40,181 bases of DNA from Propionicimonas sp. (GCA_030158185.1 JAOATP010000184.1:1-40181), one strand, 5' to 3'. Numbered from the stretch's first letter, positions 1 to 6,495 are shown. The notes: generated from the sequence alone by a model not told the origin. A program made the numbers and translations.

Positions 1-2
1 TG

Positions 3-434
3 GCTGATGACTTGGCGCTCGACGGCGTCGCCTTGGTTCGGGTCGCTGACGTGAAGCGGGTGCGTTTCGACGCCGATCGCGGCGACGGTCCGCTCGTGAT
101 GCGCGCCCTTCGGGCTCGGGGCGACTTCCCACCGCCTGTCTATCAAGTCGGTCTGGATGATCTTGAGGCACCCCTGCGGGCAGCGGACGCCCAGATGATT
201 GCCGTGCACAGGGAGTGGTTCGGCCCGGACCTGTGCTGGATTGGGGTCGTGAGGTCGTTGGATAGCGACCGTCTGGGCCTGCTCCAGGTGGACCCGAGCG
301 GAATCTGGAGTGTCCGCCCACGCCTCTTCGACCGCGCCGCCATCACACGGGTGGATCTCAGCGGTGGCTATGAGCGCGCGCTTCAGCTTGGTGCGGGAGA
401 GCCGCCTGACCAGCAGCCCCGGCACGCATCGTGA
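3..434 (+). CDS. Hypothetical protein, 5'-truncated by the window edge
   Basis: The reading frame is already open at the left edge and ends at TGA 432-434, so the start lies outside the window. The TTG at position 12 given in the ORF track is probably internal. The visible 140 residues have alternating hydrophobic and charged stretches without membrane segments or signal peptide. The end of the protein (ITRVDLSGGYERAL) resembles a recurring actinobacterial hypothetical family with a beta-rich fold, but I recall this only from the pattern and assign no function. High third-position GC supports real coding. The gene runs in the same direction as the toxin-antitoxin pair about 300 bp downstream, but a hairpin after its stop and a separate promoter make co-transcription unlikely. 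Confidence 0.6.
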   Translation, partial: ADDLALDGVALVRVADVKRVRFDADRGDGPLVMRALRARGDFPPPVYQVGLDDLEAPLRAADAQMIAVHREWFGPDLCWIGVVRSLDSDRLGLLQVDPSGIWSVRPRLFDRAAITRVDLSGGYERALQLGAGEPPDQQPRHAS

Positions 435-446
435 TCATCGATCACG
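430..446 (+). terminator. Hairpin at the end of the first gene
   Basis: CGTGATC and GATCACG form a perfect 7-bp stem with an ATC loop. It overlaps the stop codon of the truncated first gene. There is no T-run, so it is only a possible terminator. Confidence 0.35.
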
Positions 447-716
447 TCGGGTCCCGCGCCCCGGACGGCGCACCGTCTGGCGGCGCCGCGTAAGCGCCCA
501 AGGATCCGCGTGAACGTCGGCCGGTGATCCGCGTCACCCGACGTGAGGCCGGGGGGTCGGGAGTTCGATGGTCCGGGACTCAGTTCAGTAGGCGGAGGCC
601 CTGGAAGCCGCGAGTCACGAACCAACGCCCGATCATGCCGCGATTGGAACGATCGGTTTGGCCGGCCGGCCTTGGGGCTGCCGAGGGTTGCCGGCTCGTG
701 GAGTCGACGTGAGGGC
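447..716. other. Intergenic stretch with no supported gene
   Basis: ORFs on both strands here lack start signals, recognisable motifs and consistent codon bias. One short minus-strand frame ends in a basic and hydrophobic tail near 590-640, but I could not connect it to a start or a family. I see nothing else I can support. Confidence 0.4.
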
Positions 717-752
717 TTGATTCTCACCACGGAAGCGCCACAATTGTGGTCA
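717..752 (+). promoter_or_regulatory. Promoter and palindromic operator of the toxin-antitoxin operon
   Basis: TTGATT (717-722) and CACAAT (739-744) are spaced 16 bp apart and read as -35 and -10 elements, placing the transcript start at or next to the ATG at 752. CCACAATTGTGG (738-749) is a perfect 12-bp palindrome covering the -10. That position suits autorepression by the antitoxin or the toxin-antitoxin complex, as is known for Phd and RelB systems. The binding itself is inferred. Confidence 0.6.
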
Positions 753-1018
753 TGACTGCTGAGCCGCTTCGCGAGGTCCGTGACCACTTCAGTGACGTTG
801 TCGATCGCGTCGAACGTCACCACGAGCGGGTCACGGTGACTCGCAACGGGCGGCCGGTCGCGGTGCTGATCAGTCCGGACGACCTGGCCGAGTTGGAAGA
901 GACCCTGGACGTGTTGTCGGACCCTGAGGCGCTGGCCGATATTCGTGAGGCCGACGCCGCCTACGTCAAGGGCGATGTCGTGCGTGGCGCGGACGCGGTT
1001 CGGGATCTGCTGCGATGA
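752..1018 (+). CDS. Phd/YefM-family antitoxin
   Basis: This 88-residue protein is the antitoxin of a type II toxin-antitoxin pair. The N-terminal half has the Phd/YefM DNA-binding fold: a Ser/Arg start region (LREVRDHFSDVVDRV), then VTVTRNGRPVAVLISPDDL, where the NGRPVAVL strand is diagnostic. The C-terminal part, rich in Asp, Glu and Ala, should be the toxin-wrapping segment. The ORF track starts at GTG 746, but ATG 752 is preferred: it lies 7 nt after a -10-like hexamer, giving a leaderless start, and directly after the palindromic operator. Its stop overlaps the toxin ATG (ATGA), so the two are translationally coupled. In the cell it should bind its own promoter and neutralise the toxin. 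Confidence 0.88.
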   Translation: MTAEPLREVRDHFSDVVDRVERHHERVTVTRNGRPVAVLISPDDLAELEETLDVLSDPEALADIREADAAYVKGDVVRGADAVRDLLR

Positions 1019-1290
1019 GCACAGGGGAGGACTACGAGTTGGTCCTCACCCCGCCTGCGGTTCGTGCGGTTCAGATCGGCCTGCCCGAGGCGGTCGCGGC
1101 AGCAGTCGTCGAGTTCATGACCGGCCCACTCGTCGCGAGTCCCCGCAGGGTCGGGAAGATGCTTCGCCGTGAACTGCAAGGGATCTGGTCGGCGAGGCGC
1201 GGCACCTACCGGGTGCTGTATCGCATCAACGACAACACCAAGGAAGTCGTCGTCCTACGGATCGATCACCGTCGGGATGTTTACCACTGA
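1015..1290 (+). CDS. RelE/ParE-family toxin
   Basis: A 91-residue RelE-type toxin, probably a ribosome-dependent mRNA endonuclease, paired with the preceding Phd-type antitoxin. The evidence is the family's C-terminal half: LQGIWSARRGTYRVLYRI followed by VVVLRIDHRRDVYH, with the conserved arginines and the terminal His-Arg-Arg-x-x-x-Tyr. The length is typical. It starts at ATG 1015, overlapping the antitoxin stop by 4 nt, so expression is coupled. Whether it cleaves mRNA (RelE) or targets gyrase (ParE) cannot be decided from sequence alone; the YRVLYRI and RIDHR pattern favours RelE. No disrupting change is visible. Confidence 0.88.
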   Translation: MSTGEDYELVLTPPAVRAVQIGLPEAVAAAVVEFMTGPLVASPRRVGKMLRRELQGIWSARRGTYRVLYRINDNTKEVVVLRIDHRRDVYH

Positions 1291-1464
1291 TCTCTGAGTG
1301 CGGCCGGCCAAGGACGCTGGTGGCGTAACTCACGGGTGACACAGTTCGCGCCCGATCAGGGACATCCAGGAAGTTGAGAGGGTTGCTCGGACCGCTGGGG
1401 AGCGCTCACGAGGGTCAGAGGAACGCCGCCCTTGAGGGCCGGATCGAACTCTCAAGGCGGTAGC

Positions 1465-1490
1465 GCGGGTTCGAATCCCGTCGGGGCTAC
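1465..1490 (+). other. tRNA 3'-end fragment, putative attachment-site scar
   Basis: GCGGG TTCGAAT CCCGT forms a complete T-arm with the invariant TTCGAAT loop. It is followed by CGGGGCT (the 3' acceptor strand), A as discriminator and C. No matching 5' acceptor (AGCCCCG or GGCCCCG), D-arm or anticodon arm lies upstream, so only the last third of a tRNA is present. Integrases commonly duplicate the tRNA 3' end, so this is probably the distal junction of an element whose intact tRNA lies outside the window. The isotype is undetermined; an elongator tRNA-Met-like acceptor would fit. Confidence 0.6.
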
Positions 1491-1496
1491 AAGGTT

Positions 1497-1532
1497 AAAC
1501 CCCTTGTCGGAGGCAACTCTGGCAGGGGGTTT
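1497..1532 (+). terminator. Strong intrinsic terminator after the tRNA fragment
   Basis: AAACCCCTTGTCGGAG pairs with CTCTGGCAGGGGGTTT to give a 16-bp stem (three G-T pairs) capped by a GCAA tetraloop. It is followed by the pyrimidine-rich TTTCTGCTTCC. It starts 7 nt after the tRNA fragment, as expected for the native terminator of a tRNA gene, and supports reading the fragment as a true tRNA end. Confidence 0.75.
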
Positions 1533-1681
1533 CTGCTTCCTCCGCCACGTAGGCAACACCAAGGTGACACAGAAACCGTGTCATAGCGTGTCACGGTAGC
1601 CTTTTCGCGGCTCGACGAACCGGCGAAACCGCGTGTGGCAAGGGGTTAAACGCATCTTCGGTGTCGACGGAGCGTTGTGTG

Positions 1682-1858
1682 CTACCGGGCTGGGCGGGCG
1701 ATAGCGTCGGCTGCAGCGAGTTCGGGGGAGAACGTCACTCTCAAGCCGACCCATCCGGTCTTGCCGCCGTCCGCGCGGACGTTCTTGCGGAGCTGGATGC
1801 TCCCTCGGCCTCTCAAGTACTGGCATTGAGGCGAACGGCACGGAGCGTCCTGGCGCTG
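1682..1858 (-). other. Short open frame without clear start, possible gene remnant
   Basis: In the same frame as, and directly after, the stop of the minus-strand membrane gene lie 58 open codons with coding-like third-position GC. The frame begins QRQDAPCRSPQC and ends SPELAAADAIARPAR before TAG. The only usable start is a TTG about 14 codons in, and no ribosome site is visible. It could be the remnant of a gene at the element junction, or the former C-terminal end of the membrane protein. I do not recognise the family. Confidence 0.2.
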
Positions 1859-2329
1859 CTATGTCGTTCGCAGGCTTCGCGACCTCAGTCGTTGCGATAC
1901 GAGGCTGACGATTAGCAGGAGGGCGTACCAGGCCACATCGAACGCAATCACGTCCAGGAGCGGCTGAGAGCTATGCACGAATCCGGCCACGCCGTACATG
2001 CTCGGAGTGAGCAAGAGCAGCAGCAGCAGCGGGAGCCACGCGGCCTGCGCCAGCACGGCGTCGTATGCGAAGACGGTGCTGATGCCCAGCCAGCACACGG
2101 TCGTCACTGCGATGACGGGGACCCAATACAGACTGGCGAGACGATGACTTCTACCGACCAGGATTGCGATCACCAGCCAGATCGCAAGGTAGGCACCAGT
2201 TGCGAGCAGTCCTGGAACCGACGCACGCGAACCCATGATGACTTCGCTCCCGTTGGCGGCCGTGGCCACGACCCAACTGAGCGCCAGTAACACCGCTAGC
2301 GACCTGTTCGAGGTGATCCGCGTCCACAT
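1859..2329 (-). CDS. Hypothetical integral membrane protein
   Basis: A 156-residue protein with about five predicted membrane helices, near residues 8-27, 38-59, 66-90, 96-118 and 126-146. A basic C-terminus (QRLRSRSLRTT) suggests a cytoplasmic end. There are no catalytic or ligand-binding motifs and I do not recognise a family. ATG 2327-2329 is the start; no convincing ribosome site is seen before it. The gene faces away from the TspO-like gene, sharing a 167-bp intergenic region. Its codon use is somewhat less GC-biased than the core genes downstream, in keeping with the accessory setting. Function is unknown. Confidence 0.6.
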   Translation of the reverse strand: MWTRITSNRSLAVLLALSWVVATAANGSEVIMGSRASVPGLLATGAYLAIWLVIAILVGRSHRLASLYWVPVIAVTTVCWLGISTVFAYDAVLAQAAWLPLLLLLLLTPSMYGVAGFVHSSQPLLDVIAFDVAWYALLLIVSLVSQRLRSRSLRTT

Positions 2330-2496
2330 GAGGGGCCAAGCTCACCACAGCCTGAGGACCGCAACCGGCCAAAGCTCGATATCCGTACATCAACGGCGCG
2401 GAGTGTGGGGACGCCGCCGCCGGCCAGTTTGGGGTGACGCACTGGTCTTCGCGGCTGGTGGCCCGCGTAGGCTCTGTTGAGCAACGGAGGGGATGA

Positions 2497-2997
2497 GTGT
2501 TGAAGCGACTTGCGGGCCTCGGTTGGATTGGCTGGCTGCTATGCGCTGTGGGCGCAGTGCTGCTTGCTGTGCTCGCCAACCTCTACATCATTGTCGCCCG
2601 GCCGTTCGGGGCGACCCTCGGTATCCCCATCGACCAGACGGGGCCGGTAGGCGCCGTCATCGCCGTGATCGTGCCCTTTGTGTGGCTCTTCCTCTATGCA
2701 GGCATGGGCACAACGTTCTGGCTCTTGGCTGGGAAGGACCAGCGTATGAGCGGCCGCGCCTGGCTTGTCGTGGCGCTGGTCCTGCTGTGTGTCGGCTACC
2801 CGGTCTACACCGGCAGCCTCAACCAGCCGATCATCGCGCTGATCGGGAATGGCGTGGTCCTGGCGGTTGCTGCCATCGCAGTCTGGTCGATCTGGCCGAT
2901 TTCGAAGCTGGGGGCGGGCCTGCTCGTGCCCGTCATCGCCTGGGTATCGCTTGCCTCGGTGGCGCTGGTTGCACTGATCACGGGACAGCCGTTTTAG
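2497..2997 (+). CDS. TspO/MBR-like (tryptophan-rich sensory) membrane protein, divergent
   Basis: A 166-residue protein with five predicted membrane helices (about 6-30, 48-75, 85-104, 112-131, 135-160), the topology and length of TspO/MBR proteins, which bind porphyrins and related ligands. TM2 (VPFVWLFLYAGMGTTFWLL) resembles the family's FGPVWTLLYALMG segment, and the last helix (LLVPVIAWVSLASVAL) resembles the LLLPYLAWVSFA segment. The tryptophan content is lower than usual and the WxPxxG region is not clear, so this is a divergent relative at best. GTG 2497 is chosen because CGGAGGG (2485-2491) lies 5 nt upstream. A TAGGCT -10-like hexamer lies at 2469-2474. It is followed by sigC in the same direction, but sigC has its own promoter. 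Confidence 0.55.
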   Translation: MLKRLAGLGWIGWLLCAVGAVLLAVLANLYIIVARPFGATLGIPIDQTGPVGAVIAVIVPFVWLFLYAGMGTTFWLLAGKDQRMSGRAWLVVALVLLCVGYPVYTGSLNQPIIALIGNGVVLAVAAIAVWSIWPISKLGAGLLVPVIAWVSLASVALVALITGQPF

Positions 2998-3095
2998 GGC
3001 CAGAGCCCCGTGCTCGACGCGGCGCCGGCGGTCGCAGCGGCAGATGACCGCCCGAGGCGTCTGCCGGTCCCTGCGCACCCGGCTAGGGTGACGGC

Positions 3096-3650
3096 ATGGG
3101 GGACAGGGAAGAGGTCACCGAGCTGGCGTTGGCGGCGTCCCGAGGAGACCGCGCGGCTCTCTCCGAGTTCATTCGCAGGACGCAGTCCGACGTGTGGAGG
3201 TTCATCTCGCGTCTGTCTCAGCCCAGCCTCGCCGACGACCTGACGCAGGAGACGTATCTGCGGGTTCTGTCGGCTCTGCCTGCGTTCGAAGGACGCTCGA
3301 GCGCGCGGGCGTGGCTGCTGACCATTGCCCGGCGCGTGGTGGTGGACCGGATCCGTCATGACAGCGCGCGTCCCCGCTTGTCGGGCGCCACGAGCTGGCT
3401 GGAGGTGACGGATTCGCTGCGTGCCTCTGTCCACCCCTCGACCGACCTGGAGGTGGGGGAGCTGCTGAGCATCCTCGAGCCGGACAGGCGTGACGCGCTG
3501 GTGCTGACGCAGCTGATGGGCTTCAGTTACGCGGAGGCGGCCGAGGTGTGTGGATGCGCGGTCGGGACGATCCGGTCGCGGGTAGCCCGGGCAAGGGCCG
3601 AACTCGTCGTGGCCCTCGAGCGCCATGCGCGACAGGTGAGCGTCTCCTGA
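3096..3650 (+). CDS. sigC: ECF RNA polymerase sigma factor, SigC-like
   Basis: A 184-residue ECF sigma factor. Region 2 spans about residues 22-95 (FIRRTQSDVWRFI, ADDLTQETYLRVL, ARAWLLTIARRVVVDRIRH) and region 4 about 125-178 (LTQLMGFSYAEAAEVCGC, VGTIRSRVARARAEL). Length and motifs closely follow Mycobacterium tuberculosis SigC, including the LTQLxGxSYAxAAxVCGCxVGTIRSR stretch. SigC in mycobacteria has no cognate anti-sigma gene and has been linked to copper acquisition. Here two metal-ligand-rich genes lie directly downstream. TAGGGT (3084-3089) sits 6 nt before the ATG, so the transcript is probably leaderless. It converges on the DUF5134-like gene with only 12 bp between stop codons. Confidence 0.88.
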   Translation: MGDREEVTELALAASRGDRAALSEFIRRTQSDVWRFISRLSQPSLADDLTQETYLRVLSALPAFEGRSSARAWLLTIARRVVVDRIRHDSARPRLSGATSWLEVTDSLRASVHPSTDLEVGELLSILEPDRRDALVLTQLMGFSYAEAAEVCGCAVGTIRSRVARARAELVVALERHARQVSVS

Positions 3651-3666
3651 CCCTCGTCGGGTTCAG
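3647..3666. terminator. Hairpin spanning both stop codons of a convergent pair
   Basis: CTGACCC, loop TCGTC and GGGTTCAG (one bulged T) form a hairpin containing the stop codon of sigC and that of the convergent DUF5134-like gene. No T-run follows on either side. A bidirectional terminator is plausible. Confidence 0.4.
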
Positions 3667-4541
3667 AAGGCGAGCACCGCGAAGAACGGCAGGATGGGGA
3701 CGAGCAGTCCTGTGCTCATCCAGAACATGCCGAAGTTCATCGCGAAGGCCGAGAGAACCTCGAGCCGGTACTTGGTGGTGCCGATGGGGCGCACCTCATG
3801 ACAGCTGTGAGTGGCAGCGGCTCGCGTGGCAACGGTGAGCCGCAGCGGCGAAGCGCTGCCTGGCGCCATCAGCTCCGGTTCGGTCACTGTTGGGTCGGCG
3901 TGATTCACCCGGCAAGAGCATTCACTTCCGCAGGAGCAGTCCGGGCCGCACGGGCAGCTACCCGCGACGATCGTCGTTGCGGGCTGCGCCGCTTGCCACA
4001 AGGAGCGCAGGCTCGAAGCCAGGAGATAGGTCATGAACGGAAGCCCGACGAGCGCGAAGAGCCACAGGGTTCCCCCCGGCATGCTCTGCGTCATCCTCCA
4101 GTGACCCATGTCCATGCCGCCCATGTTCGAGCCGGAGCCCATGCCGGAGCCCATGCCGGGGGACCTGGCGGCCGCCATGACGGCCATCGCCGACAGGTGC
4201 CACGTCATTGCGGCGAACATGGCGGCGTGACCGAAGAAATGCAGGCCGCCGCGACGATCCGACCTCCGCATGGCGTCGACCGCCAGCCAGACGAACCAGA
4301 CGACGCTCAGGGTGAACAGTGCCACCAGGGCGAAGGTGGGAACGATCGCAACCAGGCGGGTCCAGGTGATGGGGGCCACCATGAGCAGCATCACCACAGC
4401 CATGACCAGATGGAGGGCGTTCGAGATCCGTTGCCGGGCATCCTGCGGTCGGGTCAGCTCGTAGACGCTCCAGAGGGTGCACCAGGCGAACAACAGCAGC
4501 AGGCCCACGAACCTCACCGGCGTGTCTGCGATCGAGAACAT
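3663..4541 (-). CDS. DUF5134-type membrane protein with Met-rich and Cys-rich segments
   Basis: A 292-residue membrane protein with five or six helices, counted from MFSIADTPVRFVG. The histidines in HFFGHAAMFAAMTWHLSAM resemble DUF5134 proteins. A Met/His-rich loop (MGSGSNMGGMDMGHWRMTQSM) precedes a helix. A soluble segment then carries CPCGPDCSCGSECSC, a metallothionein-like cluster, before a final hydrophobic tail. Met-rich loops and CxC clusters are typical copper ligands, so a role in copper or other soft-metal handling at the membrane is inferred. The long upstream extension in the ORF track is rejected: ATG 4539-4541 has GGAAGAGG 5 nt before it. The divergent gene at 4690 encodes a protein sharing the CxCGPxCxC motif. 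Confidence 0.7.
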   Translation of the reverse strand: MFSIADTPVRFVGLLLLFAWCTLWSVYELTRPQDARQRISNALHLVMAVVMLLMVAPITWTRLVAIVPTFALVALFTLSVVWFVWLAVDAMRRSDRRGGLHFFGHAAMFAAMTWHLSAMAVMAAARSPGMGSGMGSGSNMGGMDMGHWRMTQSMPGGTLWLFALVGLPFMTYLLASSLRSLWQAAQPATTIVAGSCPCGPDCSCGSECSCRVNHADPTVTEPELMAPGSASPLRLTVATRAAATHSCHEVRPIGTTKYRLEVLSAFAMNFGMFWMSTGLLVPILPFFAVLAF

Positions 4542-4689
4542 GACTTCCTCTTCCTTGGCGCCGAGCGGAGGGCTCGGGGACGACACGGCGCTGCGCCCAC
4601 CAAGGAAGTCGGTTGCGGGGCGCCGAGAGTTCCCGAACGGCGAAATTCGGCGCGCAGCCGAACCGGGCCCATGCAAGTACCCTTTGCAG

Positions 4690-5022
4690 GTGGACCGGGC
4701 AGACCCAGCAGAAGACACCTGGCGTGCCGCCTTGTCTTCGCTCCTGGACGGCGAAGAGTCCCCGATCGCGGTCGGCGATCTCATGCAACACCTGGCCGAG
4801 TGCGCGTCGTGCTCGTCGTGGCTCGACCACGCGACTGTCGTGAACGCCGGTCTGCGGAGGTTGCCGATGATTCAGCCAACCTTGGGTGAGCGGGTCGTGA
4901 ACATCATCGACGTCAGACTGTGCGCCTGCCGCACCGGCGGGGCGTGCCTGTGCTCTGACTGCCAGTGCGGCCCTTCCTGCACCTGCCATCAGCCCGGACC
5001 ATCGACGCTGGCTGTGAGGTGA
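4690..5022 (+). CDS. Small zinc-finger (anti-sigma-like) protein with Cys-rich metal-binding tail
   Basis: A 110-residue soluble protein. Residues 10-45 form a putative zinc-finger of the anti-sigma type (SLLDGEES, then H34-x3-C38-x2-C41 in HLAECASC). Residues 78-100 hold eight cysteines in CxC pairs (CAC, CLCSDCQCGPSCTCH), resembling metallothioneins. The motif CxCGPxCxC recurs in the divergent membrane protein. No membrane helix is present, so if it is an anti-sigma factor it is cytoplasmic and could sense metal directly; sigC, 1 kb away, is the obvious candidate partner. GTG 4690 is chosen because TACCCT (4678-4683) lies 6 nt upstream, giving a leaderless start. The longer N-terminus in the ORF track reads like non-coding sequence. 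Confidence 0.72.
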   Translation: MDRADPAEDTWRAALSSLLDGEESPIAVGDLMQHLAECASCSSWLDHATVVNAGLRRLPMIQPTLGERVVNIIDVRLCACRTGGACLCSDCQCGPSCTCHQPGPSTLAVR

Positions 5023-5035
5023 GCTCGCTGAATCC

Positions 5036-5067
5036 CTCTTGACAATATTTCTTGTCAAGAGCAGGCT
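5036..5067 (+). promoter_or_regulatory. Palindromic operator inside a consensus promoter
   Basis: CTCTTGACAA and TTGTCAAGAG form a perfect 10-bp inverted repeat with a 6-nt spacer (5036-5061). The left arm contains a perfect -35 TTGACA (5039-5044). Seventeen bp later comes CAGGCT (5062-5067), a -10 whose predicted start falls on the ATG at 5074. A repressor bound here would block RNA polymerase, so autorepression by the adjacent HTH regulator is the natural reading. Confidence 0.8.
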
Positions 5068-5073
5068 TGCGTC

Positions 5074-5652
5074 ATGCAGGATGTCGAAGTCATCGAGAGC
5101 GCCGCGGTAGCCACGGTCGCGCTGGATCCGGTCCGGGCCAGGCTGCTCAGCGAGTTGGCTGTTCCCGCCTCCGCGGCGGGGCTTGCTGCTCGGGTGGGCA
5201 TCACGCGACAGAAGGTCAACTACCACCTGAACGCGCTGGAGGCGCACGGCCTGGTGGGGCTGACCGAGGCGCGCCAGCACGGAGGTATCACCGAGCGGGT
5301 GTTGCAGGCGTCGGCGGTGTCCTACGTCGTTTCGCCGGCAGCCGTCAGCGCGTCCGCGGCAGACCCGGATGCGAACCCCGACCACCTGTCTGCTGGTTAC
5401 CTCGTTGCGCTGGCCGGCCGGCTGGTGCGCGAGGTCGGTGCCCTTGCCCGCCGGGCCGGTGCGTCCGGCAAGCGCCTGCCGACGCTGACCATCGACACGA
5501 AGATCGGCTTCCGGTCGGCCGCCGACCGGGCCGCCTTTGCCGACGACCTGACCGCAGCGGTGCTCGAACTGGCCGCCCGCTACCACCACGACGACGGGCG
5601 ACCGCACCGGCTGGTCGTCGCAGCCCACCCACTTCCTGAGGAGAGTGCATGA
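5074..5652 (+). CDS. ArsR-like winged-helix transcriptional regulator
   Basis: A 192-residue regulator. Residues about 15-85 form a winged helix (LDPVRARLLSELAVPASAAGLAARVGITRQKVNYHLNALEAHGLV, with a GGITERVL wing), like ArsR/HTH_20 proteins. The Ala-rich C-terminal half could bind a ligand or dimerise; no ArsR-type metal-binding cysteines are present. The ATG at 5074 lies 6 nt after a -10 element, so the mRNA is probably leaderless. The palindrome upstream covers the promoter, suggesting autorepression. Its stop overlaps the start of the SRPBCC gene (ATGA), a common regulator-SRPBCC pairing. The inducer is unknown. Confidence 0.85.
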   Translation: MQDVEVIESAAVATVALDPVRARLLSELAVPASAAGLAARVGITRQKVNYHLNALEAHGLVGLTEARQHGGITERVLQASAVSYVVSPAAVSASAADPDANPDHLSAGYLVALAGRLVREVGALARRAGASGKRLPTLTIDTKIGFRSAADRAAFADDLTAAVLELAARYHHDDGRPHRLVVAAHPLPEESA

Positions 5653-6443
5653 ACACGACACCCGGCGTCCCTTACCGCCTCGAGTTCAGCGTCGAGGTTC
5701 CCGGCACCCCGGAGCAGGTGTGGCAGGCCATCGCCACGGCCAGGGGCATGAGCGCCTGGTTCCTGCCAACCGAGATGGAGGAGCACGAAGGCGGCTCCCT
5801 GCACTTCGCGATGGGCCCCGAGATGGGCTCCGACGGCCACGTCACCGCCTGGGAGCCGCCGCGCCGCATCACCTACGAGGAGGATTGGGCAGCCCTCATG
5901 GGCATGGACCCGGACGCCCTCAGCCCGTTGACGTCGGAGTTCATCGTCGAGGCGCAGTCCGGCGGTACGTGCGTCGTACGTGTGACCAGCAGCGGCTTCG
6001 GGACCGGTGCCGACTGGGAGTCGGAGTTCTGGGAGGACATGGGGACCAGCTGGCTGCCGTTCTTCGACAACCTGCGCCTCTACCTGTCGCACTTCCCCGG
6101 CCAGGTGGCAACGCAGATGGAGGTCAGTGTCTCCCACCCGGGCGACCCGGAGGCGCTGTGGTTGGCCGTGCACGACGCGCTCGGGCTGGGCGGCGAGGGC
6201 GAGACGATCCACATGAGTGGCACGACGGGCACGGTCGAGCGCGTCGGCGAGCGGCAGGCGCTGGTCCGGCTCACCGCGCCGGTGCCCGGGATGCTCAACG
6301 TGTTCACGCACGCCGATGGCGAAGGCACGGCGGCGGCGGGCGTCAGGGCGTACCTGTTCTCCGCCGACGCGGCGGCCTACGTGCAGCGCGAGGAGCCTGC
6401 ATGGAAGGCCTTCCTGAGCGGCCTCGCCGTCCACGCTGGCTGA
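5649..6443 (+). CDS. SRPBCC (AHSA1/START-like) domain protein
   Basis: A 264-residue protein. The first half is an SRPBCC/AHSA1 domain: FSVEVPGTPEQVWQAIATARGMSAWF, then GHVTAWEPPRRITYE, then a C-terminal helix region WLPFFDNLRLYLSHF. The fold binds hydrophobic ligands or acts as a co-chaperone module. Residues about 155-264 form a second region beginning VSVSHPGDPEALWLAVHDALGL, which may be a second, shorter lobe of the same fold. The gene is translationally coupled to the preceding regulator and lies under the same palindromic operator. The ligand and the process are unknown. Confidence 0.8.
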   Translation: MNTTPGVPYRLEFSVEVPGTPEQVWQAIATARGMSAWFLPTEMEEHEGGSLHFAMGPEMGSDGHVTAWEPPRRITYEEDWAALMGMDPDALSPLTSEFIVEAQSGGTCVVRVTSSGFGTGADWESEFWEDMGTSWLPFFDNLRLYLSHFPGQVATQMEVSVSHPGDPEALWLAVHDALGLGGEGETIHMSGTTGTVERVGERQALVRLTAPVPGMLNVFTHADGEGTAAAGVRAYLFSADAAAYVQREEPAWKAFLSGLAVHAG

Positions 6444-6495
6444 GGCCGCAGGTCACTCACCGTGGCATCCCCAGTGGCGAGGGGCCGTCCCGGGC

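Larger units (their letters stand above)
1336..1597. repeat. GTGACAC short repeats flanking the tRNA scar
   Basis: GGTGACACAG occurs as a direct repeat at 1335-1344 and 1563-1572. The second copy is followed by inverted copies GTGTCA (1578-1583) and GTGTCAC (1588-1594). The repeats flank the tRNA 3'-end fragment. Arm-type binding sites of a tyrosine integrase are one explanation. The motif is short, so chance remains possible. Confidence 0.35.

Noticed and set aside
3958-5661. 567-residue minus-strand ORF across the sigC-downstream region
   Set aside because: It is antisense to the DUF5134-like, zinc-finger and ArsR-like genes, Arg/Gly/Pro-rich and without motifs; a shadow of high-GC coding sequence.
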